From positions 1 through 64,000 of the forward strand of contig JAWKMJ010000015.1 in assembly GCA_041392305.1 (NCBI GenBank): a DNA stretch of 64,000 nt. Direction: 5' to 3'. The first letter of the stretch is position 1. Every line of letters begins with the position of its first letter. The position numbers and the translations under genes were made by a program. Source of the stretch: JAGQYP01 sp041392305. Its GTDB lineage: Bacteria; Bacteroidota; Bacteroidia; Flavobacteriales_D; Crocinitomicaceae. The notes below the pieces were generated by a model. The model made no database searches, was not told the origin of the DNA, and was given only the letters and a program-made list of their open reading frames with translations. Shown in pieces: positions 7,433 to 14,313 of the stretch.

Positions 7433-10286
7433 ATCTCTTGTCTTTAATAATCTTAACCGATTTAAGCTGCATACGTCCCAGATGTTCTGGCTTGGTAATC
7501 AATTCAATTGAATCCACAGTAACGTGATACCAATTATAAAAATTACTAAGTCGGATAATATAACGCTCTCTTTTCTCAAACATTTTGAATTGAGCACTAC
7601 CAATTATCGTATTTTCATGCATTAATCGTACTTCCCATTCAATATTTTCTTCTGGGTAGATTTCAGAACTTAGATCAAATTCAAAAGAAAGAAACGCAGC
7701 TTTGGTTTGTCTCTGCAATTGAGGATCCATTTCCAATATATAGTGGATTCCTTGATCATCGATCTTAGGAACCATTAAATACTCTTCTCCCAGCAAGTCT
7801 TCTCTACCATTTAAGAATTCTGACCAAATAGCCGCAGATTTACCATAATTCAAGTGACGAATTGCTTTAAAATCAATTTTATTTCTAAATCTCATATTTT
7901 GATTCTCTTTCCAAACCCATTTGTTATCTACAATTGTGTCTGGTTGGTAATTTTGGAAAAAATATTCTGCTAGCAAATAATACCTCAGACTATTATCAAC
8001 ATCATCCGTTCTATCCCAAAAATTAGCGGGTTCATTGGAATAGATAAGCAATGGAACCTTTTCATTTTTTAATTGACCAATCTGCTTTAATTGTAGAAAA
8101 TCATCGACGGTATTTTGGAGATTCTGACAAAAATAGGATGGTTGTTTTTTTGAAGTAAGAAAATAAAGTAAAGGGGTGTTTGAAAAATCATAAAACGTCT
8201 CTTCAGAAACTAACTCTTTCTTCAAATACTCTACAATGTGCTTATATTCTTTTTCAACTTCCTCAGGTATTTCAACACGATTTGAATATTGGCTTTCAAC
8301 CAAATGTGCCTTAAAACCTAAATGTGAAGGAATACTTACTACCCGCTCTAACATCATCGTTCTTTCACTGACATTAAATTCTTTAAACGAGAGAAAAAGG
8401 AAGACATTTCCGATAAAAAATATCCAAATAATCCTACTTTTCTGTTCTTTTCCAAACCAATAAATTAAATAGAAAACAAGACCAACAAAAAAATAAGATG
8501 ACCAGTAAAAGTCGAGTCCGTCCATAAAGGAATGTCGTACTAATCCCCTTTGAAAGTTCCCTAAAAAGAAAAGGATAAAAAAGATTCCAAACAAATGTGT
8601 CATCGATAGCCTATCCCCTCTTCGACTCTTTTTAAATTCTATTATTGAAAGCAGAACCAACAGAACGGCGAATAATGGAATCAAAAAGTAATGGAAATAA
8701 AATCCCTGATTAAAACCATGAGCAATACGGCTATAACCATGAGCTTGAGAGGCTTTGATGTAATGAAGAGCCGCTTCCAGATTTCCCAATATATATTCCG
8801 GACTTCGAATTAGAAAAGAGAATCCCAGAGCCAAACCGAGGAAAACAAGAACAATCAAAAATGAGACAAGTACTTGTTTAATCTTAAACTCCACTTTTCC
8901 AGTCATCCATAAAATTAGGAGTAGAAAAGATGATGCGAAGGTACTTGCTACTCCAACGTCAATTTTCCAAAAGAATAAAAACAATAGCACACCATAAAAC
9001 CTTAAATAATTTTTTATTGAAGGGTCCTCCATCAATTTCTTAATGAAAAAAACAGGAAGAATTCCAATGAGCAAACCAGAATTAAATAAATCACCCAAAA
9101 ATGGCAAACAACAAATTGCAATTAAAGCTAGTAGGGATTCATTAAAAATTTCCTTAAGAATAAAATAAAGGATAAGTAGAAAAATAAACTCGTTCAAAAA
9201 GAAATACGCCATAAAAGAAAAGTCATTCGAATAACCATGAATCAGATGATATACCCAACCCGTCCATTGTTCATAGAGCATGTGAGAGGACATAAAATCG
9301 AACACAGGTAATTCACCAAATTCAAAAATTCTCATTTGGGCATTGGCAATATTTGCGGATTCAAACAATTCCAGTGGATAAACAACTATTGGATGATAAA
9401 TAGCAAAGATGGAAAGCAAAGAAATAATTCCGAAAGCATAATACTTAGAAATCATACTTTTAATAGACATTTTTTTCACTTTCCTTTTAAATCTCCAAAA
9501 GAAAATGATGAACGATAAGATCAAACAAGCAATGAAAATAATTTGATAATCGATTAATGGATTACCACTGTACTTTAGGGCTATAGTGATTTCACTACTT
9601 AAAAAGCTGAAAAGAGGAATCCAAACGAGAGGCAAAAAGAATAGGAGGCTCTTTCGAATCCCGTTTGACCTTTGAAAAAAAAGAAACAACAAAGAAATAA
9701 CAACAAAAAAAAGTAGCAACCAACCATAGGATCCTGAAACCTTTTCCTCATTAATATTCAAAATATAAACGAACCCAGAATATGCCAAAAGAGTATTGAA
9801 AATCAACAAGATTTGGACGATAGGTTGACTTAAAACCCTTATCGAACGGAATTTTTGTCGAATTAAATTAAAAAACAGATTGGTTATAAAAAGAATCAAA
9901 AAAAGTCCTGTAACGTTCTCCGATTTTGCTCCGAATACATTGCCAATGGCCAAAATACTTCCAAGCCCGGCAAGTCCAAAAGCAAATCTAAGATGGTCTT
10001 TTTCTGGATTAAATCGATTGAGTAGAAGGCTCAGAAAACTAAAAAAGATTCCAAATAATCCTGCGAAAACAAATATACCTTGGTAAAAATATCCAATTCT
10101 GGAGCTTATACTAATATTTTTTTCTGTTGCTTCACCAAACCAAAAATTTGAGAAATCAGTAATTCTGAAGTCTGGAAACTTAAATAATTGGAGTAATAAA
10201 TACAGACTTAGAAAAAAAGAAAAGACCAGAATATACCTCTCCCTTCTAAGAAATTCCAATGGTATATTTTTATTGCTTTCTTTCAT
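7422..10286 (-). CDS. Large polytopic membrane protein, GT-C glycosyltransferase-like
   Basis: The 954 residues have about 14-16 hydrophobic helices in the first two thirds (from LVFSFFLSLYLLLQLF to IIWIFFIGNVFLFLSF). A soluble C-terminal domain of about 290 residues contains beta-rich segments (IEWEVRLMHENTIIGSAQF). The layout, many helices followed by a periplasmic domain and one aromatic-rich loop between helices (MSSHMLYEQWTGWVYHLIH), resembles GT-C transferases that use polyprenyl-phosphate sugars. I cannot identify the catalytic acidic pair with certainty. Coupling to the GT9 gene supports a role in surface glycan or LPS assembly. This is inference, and O-antigen ligase-like or unknown membrane families are alternatives. 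Confidence 0.6.
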   Translation of the reverse strand: MKESNKNIPLEFLRRERYILVFSFFLSLYLLLQLFKFPDFRITDFSNFWFGEATEKNISISSRIGYFYQGIFVFAGLFGIFFSFLSLLLNRFNPEKDHLRFAFGLAGLGSILAIGNVFGAKSENVTGLFLILFITNLFFNLIRQKFRSIRVLSQPIVQILLIFNTLLAYSGFVYILNINEEKVSGSYGWLLLFFVVISLLFLFFQRSNGIRKSLLFFLPLVWIPLFSFLSSEITIALKYSGNPLIDYQIIFIACLILSFIIFFWRFKRKVKKMSIKSMISKYYAFGIISLLSIFAIYHPIVVYPLELFESANIANAQMRIFEFGELPVFDFMSSHMLYEQWTGWVYHLIHGYSNDFSFMAYFFLNEFIFLLILYFILKEIFNESLLALIAICCLPFLGDLFNSGLLIGILPVFFIKKLMEDPSIKNYLRFYGVLLFLFFWKIDVGVASTFASSFLLLILWMTGKVEFKIKQVLVSFLIVLVFLGLALGFSFLIRSPEYILGNLEAALHYIKASQAHGYSRIAHGFNQGFYFHYFLIPLFAVLLVLLSIIEFKKSRRGDRLSMTHLFGIFFILFFLGNFQRGLVRHSFMDGLDFYWSSYFFVGLVFYLIYWFGKEQKSRIIWIFFIGNVFLFLSFKEFNVSERTMMLERVVSIPSHLGFKAHLVESQYSNRVEIPEEVEKEYKHIVEYLKKELVSEETFYDFSNTPLLYFLTSKKQPSYFCQNLQNTVDDFLQLKQIGQLKNEKVPLLIYSNEPANFWDRTDDVDNSLRYYLLAEYFFQNYQPDTIVDNKWVWKENQNMRFRNKIDFKAIRHLNYGKSAAIWSEFLNGREDLLGEEYLMVPKIDDQGIHYILEMDPQLQRQTKAAFLSFEFDLSSEIYPEENIEWEVRLMHENTIIGSAQFKMFEKRERYIIRLSNFYNWYHVTVDSIELITKPEHLGRMQLKSVKIIKDKRFEG

Positions 10287-10389
10287 TAATTAAAACTCAT
10301 ACGAAAAAAAAGCAATTTTGATATAGTAATTTTTGCACAATTATTAAGGCACGAGAAGGAAAAAGTGAATCTAACGAAATTGAATTCAA

Positions 10390-11487
10390 TTAGACGTTGA
10401 ATCTGAAATGCATTATATCTCCATCTTCTACGACATATTCCTTTCCTTCAACACCCAATTTCCCAGCATCCTTCACAGCTGCCTCTGATCCAAGTTCTGT
10501 AAAGTCCTTGTACTTCATTACCTCAGCTCGAATAAAACCTTTCTCAAAATCGGTGTGAATAACGGCAGCCGCTTGAGGAGCTTTAGTTCCTTTTTTAATG
10601 GTCCAAGCTCTAACTTCTTTAACTCCTGCAGTGAAATAAGTATCCAAATTCAATAGTTTATATGCTGATCGAATTAATCGATTTACTCCTGGCTCCTCGA
10701 TTCCAAGGTCTTCCAAGAACATCTGTCTTTCTTCGTACGACTCTAATTCCGCAATATCTGATTCAATCTTTGCACCCAGAACTAAAACTTCTGCATGTTC
10801 ATCTTTTACGGCTTCCTTAACCGCATCTACATATTGATTACCTGTTCTCAACGAAGCTTCATCTACATTGCATAAATAAAGTACTGGCTTCATCGTAATC
10901 AATTGCATTTTTGCTACCAATTTCGCTTCCTCTTCGTCAAACTCAACTGTCCTTGCAGATTTACCAGCTTCCAACGCGACTTTCAATCTTTCAGATAATT
11001 CCAATGTTTTCACCGCTTCTTTATCTCCACTCTTCACAACTCTTGCTAAAGATTGAATTTGTTTTTCTACTGTTTCCAGATCTTTCAACTGCAATTCGAT
11101 ATCGATAATTTCCTTGTCTCTGATAGGATCTACGGAACCATCCACATGGACTATGTTGCCATCGTCAAAGCATCTCAACACGTGAATAATGGCATCCGTT
11201 TCTCGAATATTTGCTAAGAATTTATTTCCTAAACCTTCTCCTTTGTGTGCTCCTTTTACCAAACCAGCAATATCCACAATCTCGATTGTTGTCGGAACTA
11301 CTCTTTCCGGATTCACTATTTCTTCAAGCTTTTCTAAACGTGGATCTGGAACCGTAATCGTTCCTAAATTCGGTTCAATTGTACAAAAAGGAAAGTTGGC
11401 ACTTTGCGCTTTTGCATTCGATAAACAATTGAATAAAGTGGATTTTCCAACATTCGGTAATCCTACAATTCCACATTTTAAAGCCAT
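10390..11487 (-). CDS. ychF: Redox-regulated ATPase YchF (Obg-like)
   Basis: I place the start at the ATG at 11487 (MALKCGIVGL, 365 aa), the usual length of YchF; the frame stays open to 11670 but that part is not family-like. The P-loop is GLPNVGKST (9-17), switch II contains VDIAGLVKGAHKGEGLG, and the usual NKxD specificity motif reads CNVDE, which is the basis of ATP rather than GTP preference. A coiled-coil insert (LQLKDLETVEKQIQSLARV) and a C-terminal TGS domain complete the protein. YchF binds ribosomes and takes part in translation and stress control. Confidence 0.97.
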   Translation of the reverse strand: MALKCGIVGLPNVGKSTLFNCLSNAKAQSANFPFCTIEPNLGTITVPDPRLEKLEEIVNPERVVPTTIEIVDIAGLVKGAHKGEGLGNKFLANIRETDAIIHVLRCFDDGNIVHVDGSVDPIRDKEIIDIELQLKDLETVEKQIQSLARVVKSGDKEAVKTLELSERLKVALEAGKSARTVEFDEEEAKLVAKMQLITMKPVLYLCNVDEASLRTGNQYVDAVKEAVKDEHAEVLVLGAKIESDIAELESYEERQMFLEDLGIEEPGVNRLIRSAYKLLNLDTYFTAGVKEVRAWTIKKGTKAPQAAAVIHTDFEKGFIRAEVMKYKDFTELGSEAAVKDAGKLGVEGKEYVVEDGDIMHFRFNV

Positions 11488-11505
11488 ATTCGAAAAATTT
11501 TTCCG

Positions 11506-11513
11506 CAAAAATA
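11506..11513 (-). promoter_or_regulatory. Promoter -7 element for ychF (TATTTTTG)
   Basis: It matches TAnnTTTG and lies 18 bases before the chosen ychF start, which supports that start over the longer frame. The -33 element is not obvious. Confidence 0.45.
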
Positions 11514-11575
11514 AGCTTTTAGTTGAATATGCTTGCTTTGTAGATGGATCTTTTCTTTCACACAAAAACGAGTCA

Positions 11576-11795
11576 GGAAGGATTTGGGAATCCTTCGAAG
11601 CCGAGACTACAAGATCCGACCTTATAAAATTCAACTTAACAGCTGCGGTGGATTCCCAAATCCTACGCATTACCTCCCTCTGTTGCGATGGATTCTCAAA
11701 TCCTACGCATAGCCCAATTATAACATTCGGTCACTTAACTCCAATGTTAGTCGAAGGATTTGGGAATCCTTCGAAGCTAGGAATCCTTCGAAGCC
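11576..11795. repeat. Cluster of short hairpin-forming repeats
   Basis: Two copies of a hairpin, GAAGGATT-TGGG-AATCCTTC followed by GAAGC, lie at 11577-11602 and 11753-11777, with a third half-copy at 11780-11795. Between them are two opposite-orientation relatives, GGATTCCCAAATCCTACGCAT (11650-11670) and its 40-bp-spaced neighbour (11690-11710). The whole gap between ychF and the next gene consists of these elements. They could be small mobile palindromes or mRNA-stability elements. Confidence 0.65.
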
Positions 11796-11805
11796 AATAC
11801 TTTCG

Positions 11806-11813
11806 TATATTTG
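11806..11813 (+). promoter_or_regulatory. Promoter -7 element (TATATTTG)
   Basis: It matches TAnnTTTG and overlaps the upstream, longer reading-frame start. This argues that translation begins at the ATG at 11841. Confidence 0.5.
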
Positions 11814-11840
11814 AAGACGAATCAAAATCACTCTGTAAAA

Positions 11841-12935
11841 ATGTCAATTTCTGGATACTCTCGAATCTTTCTAGTCTTGTTTGCGGTGATCCTATTTAAT
11901 GCTTCTTGCAAAAAAGGATCGGACAACAACAATAATAACAACAATAACACCGACACCTGTAATGTTGATCTCACGGCAGCCTATCCGGTTGAAGGTTTTA
12001 GTATACTTACAAAATTACCAGGAATTTGGAATGGCCCTGTTTATTCCCCTACACCCTTAGGTAGTTTTTCGGAATGGATTGTGGACTTTAGACCAATTTC
12101 GGGCGGACAAGTTTCGGCTAAAAATGAATTAGATTCTCTCAACGACATTTTCATGAGTTTTTTCATCGTAAAATACGACTGCGATTATAAAATGGCATTC
12201 AGAAATGGAGGAGGTTTTGCGGGAAATGTTAGATCTTCTTATATGATTCTGGATAGTTTGAATGAAGGTGCTTTGGAGTCGTACTACCGATTTGTAGATC
12301 CTGTTTCTGGAGGAACTCGAGTATATACTGAAATCACTTTCAAAGATGATTCTTTGATCATGCACACTTACACGAATCAGTACAATACTCTTTCTGAACC
12401 AGTAACTCACATGAGATGGACTGCTTCATTGAGAGATACAAATTCTACTCAAAATGCAATCACCACACATAGTTATCCTCAAAAAATGCTTACCAGAGAC
12501 TTTTCAACCACTTTCGATGGATTGCCAGAAGCTGTATTCTATAACTCAACTTCTGACCCCTATCCGGAGAATGAACAACCCTATTTAGGGGTGGCTACTA
12601 TCAATGTAAACATTACCAATCCCGCAACTCCAGATCCCAGTAAAAAGATTCTTTATGTGATCACCACACAACCTCTTTTCAATGGTTTTACCTTTATTCC
12701 GGCAAATTTGGATTACCGATCTCGCTATGTTTTAGTATCCGCACAAACCAGTACAAGCTTCGATTTCAATTACATGCACCCTGGCGATTATTATCTGAAT
12801 GCCGTCTACGATGCCAATGGGGATCTGAATTTCAATAGCGGGGATTATATCAATTCCAATTTTGATATACCATTTACATTAACTCCTGAAGGCACAGTAA
12901 CTGCCAATGCGACGATCAACTTTCAAATACCCTAG
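11841..12935 (+). CDS. Lipoprotein of unknown function with poly-Asn linker
   Basis: From the ATG at 11841 the product is 364 residues. It starts with a lipoprotein signal (SRIFLVLFAVILFNASC), followed by KKGSD and a run of eight Asn encoded by AAC/AAT triplets. That run is a flexible linker to the mature domain. The body is rich in Thr, Tyr and Asp with beta-type strands. A C-terminal segment with DYYLNAVYDANGDLNFNSGDY looks like an immunoglobulin-like or calcium-binding loop domain. I do not recognise the family. It probably sits in the outer membrane or on the cell surface. A promoter motif lies just upstream, and low-complexity repeats follow the stop. Confidence 0.75.
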   Translation: MSISGYSRIFLVLFAVILFNASCKKGSDNNNNNNNNTDTCNVDLTAAYPVEGFSILTKLPGIWNGPVYSPTPLGSFSEWIVDFRPISGGQVSAKNELDSLNDIFMSFFIVKYDCDYKMAFRNGGGFAGNVRSSYMILDSLNEGALESYYRFVDPVSGGTRVYTEITFKDDSLIMHTYTNQYNTLSEPVTHMRWTASLRDTNSTQNAITTHSYPQKMLTRDFSTTFDGLPEAVFYNSTSDPYPENEQPYLGVATINVNITNPATPDPSKKILYVITTQPLFNGFTFIPANLDYRSRYVLVSAQTSTSFDFNYMHPGDYYLNAVYDANGDLNFNSGDYINSNFDIPFTLTPEGTVTANATINFQIP

Positions 12936-12954
12936 TAGGAGTTTAGAGTTTTTT

Positions 12955-13079
12955 GAGTGTAGAGTGATTCGAGTTTAGAGTGATTCGAGTGAAGAGTAAT
13001 TCGAGTGTAACGTTTACACTTACCACTTTCACATTTCGCATTTCAAATTCCACATTCCGAATTCCGAATTCCGAATTCA
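12955..13079. repeat. Low-complexity tandem repeats
   Basis: Four imperfect 16-bp units of the type GTTTAGAGTGATTCGA (12956-13010) are followed by a heptamer array (ATTCCGA, three to four copies, 13055-13079). Nothing in this stretch looks coding. Similar words occur after the beta-barrel gene (16680-16705) and in the tRNA-16S/23S spacer (31558-31620). Confidence 0.7.
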
Positions 13080-13174
13080 AATCACCCCGTTACTTTATTT
13101 TTTTTGTGCATTATTAAAACGAATGTTTTAAAAAATGAGAATGTAAATAAATACCTAAATTTCTTATGTATTTA

Positions 13175-13207
13175 TTTGGAAATGCCTAATTTGTTTATGT
13201 ATATTTG
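13175..13207 (+). promoter_or_regulatory. Promoter of the PadR/MHWP operon
   Basis: TTTG at 13175-13178 and TATATTTG at 13200-13207 are 21 bases apart. This fits the Bacteroidota -33/-7 promoter. The first gene starts 36 bases downstream. The region between the repeats and this promoter (13080-13175) is plain AT-rich DNA. Confidence 0.7.
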
Positions 13208-13242
13208 TCTTAGGTATTATTAATCTTTAAAAACAAAAAATT

Positions 13243-13449
13243 ATGAAAGCAGCAATGAACATCTTAGGATTTATCTCAGTTTTTGCCATTACAACTGGAG
13301 TCACTTTTAAAATGATGCACTGGCCAGGGGCAGGAATCAGCATGGTTGGGGGAGTTTTCCTTTTCAATGTCGGATTTTTACCACTTTATTTTATTGATCG
13401 ATATAAACGATCCATCGAAACCAAAGCAGGATCACAAATTAATTCTTAA
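13243..13449 (+). CDS. Small two-helix membrane protein with MHWP motif
   Basis: The 68 residues form two membrane helices (about 5-22 and 31-52) joined by TFKMMHWPGAGISM, and end with a positively charged tail (DRYKRS). The FKxMHWPxA turn is the same as that between the two membrane helices of the gliding/T9SS motor protein GldL. This protein has no GldL cytoplasmic domain. Its C-terminal half (FNVGFLPLYFIDRYK) is nearly the same as the end of the protein encoded at 13860-14279, so the two are paralogues. It is the first gene of the PadR operon. Function unknown. Confidence 0.8.
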   Translation: MKAAMNILGFISVFAITTGVTFKMMHWPGAGISMVGGVFLFNVGFLPLYFIDRYKRSIETKAGSQINS

Positions 13450-13524
13450 CTCAAAGCAACAAGTGGGGAGGTTCATATCGAGCTCCCCTTTTTCATTTTA
13501 CATTCTCAATTAGAAATAAAACAC

Positions 13525-13863
13525 ATGTATTCAAAAGATTTAATAAAAGGAACTTTGAAACCTATCATTCTAAAACTATTAGAAGACAATGGCAGAATGT
13601 ATGGCTATCAAATCACTCAGGAGGTAAAAGTACTTTCGGGAGGGAAAATAGAGATTACAGAAGGAGCTCTTTATCCACTACTTCACAAATTGGAATCAGA
13701 AAAAATCGTAAAAGTGGAAAAAGAAGCTATTGGTAAACGTGTTAGGAAATATTATAGTCTGAGCTCCGATGGAAAAGCAGTCTCTCAGGAAAAAGTAGAA
13801 GAACTAAACGACTTTATCCAAACCATTGGAAAATTATTAAAAACAAAACCACAATCGATATGA
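13525..13863 (+). CDS. PadR-family transcriptional regulator
   Basis: The 112-residue winged-helix protein has the PadR signature. LIKGTLKPIILKLLED is the first helix, YGYQITQEV the helix-turn-helix entrance, and ITEGALYPLLHKLESEKIV the recognition helix and wing, followed by a dimer helix (VSQEKVEELNDFIQTIGKLL). PadR proteins repress envelope or stress genes. The stop codon overlaps the start of the next gene (ATGA), so the regulator and the membrane protein after it are coupled. That arrangement is often seen where the second protein modulates the regulator. Probable autoregulation is inference. Confidence 0.92.
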   Translation: MYSKDLIKGTLKPIILKLLEDNGRMYGYQITQEVKVLSGGKIEITEGALYPLLHKLESEKIVKVEKEAIGKRVRKYYSLSSDGKAVSQEKVEELNDFIQTIGKLLKTKPQSI

Positions 13864-14279
13864 TTTTAACTGATGAACAAGTAATTCAAATTGAAAATTC
13901 CATTAGACAAAGAGGCGTTATTCTTCAGGATTTGATCGAAAGTATGGTCGATCATATTTGTTGTCAAATAGAGCATTCAAAGCATTTTGACTTTGACAAA
14001 GCATTCGGTGAAGCCATGAATGATTTCAATCAAGAAGAAATGAAAGAAGTACAAAAAGACATCAACCTGCAAATGGAGCTTAAGAAATTTAAACGATCGC
14101 GTAAACTATATTTCTCCCTTGGCTTTTTAGCGGCATTTTTTATTTCTACTGGTATTTTATTCAAATACATGCATTGGCCTTCCGCAAGTATTTGTATTGT
14201 ATTCGGAATGTTTGTACTGAATTTTGGATTCTTACCACTCTTTTTTCATGATCGATATAAAAACAGTCTAAATACCTGA
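13860..14279 (+). CDS. PadR-coupled membrane protein with MHWP motif
   Basis: The 139 residues have a cytoplasmic N-terminal region of about 75 residues (SIRQRGVILQDLIESMVDHICCQIE, then acidic helices). Two membrane helices follow, joined by LFKYMHWPSASICI, and a short basic tail (FFHDRYKNS). The N-terminal region resembles the helical part of DUF1700-type proteins found next to PadR genes. The membrane part is a paralogue of the 68-residue protein at 13243. It may act as a membrane-side sensor or anchor for the PadR regulator. That role is inferred from position only. Confidence 0.78.
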   Translation: MILTDEQVIQIENSIRQRGVILQDLIESMVDHICCQIEHSKHFDFDKAFGEAMNDFNQEEMKEVQKDINLQMELKKFKRSRKLYFSLGFLAAFFISTGILFKYMHWPSASICIVFGMFVLNFGFLPLFFHDRYKNSLNT

Positions 14280-14313
14280 AAATATTATTTTTGCAACCAG
14301 CTTGAGAAAAACT

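Noticed and set aside
11488..11670. Longer N-terminus of YchF
   Set aside because: YchF begins with MALKCGIVGL in the family; the extension crosses a promoter motif and part of the repeat cluster.
11922..11952. AAC/AAT run as a phase-variation tract
   Set aside because: The units are triplets, so length change would keep the reading frame and only change the Asn linker length.
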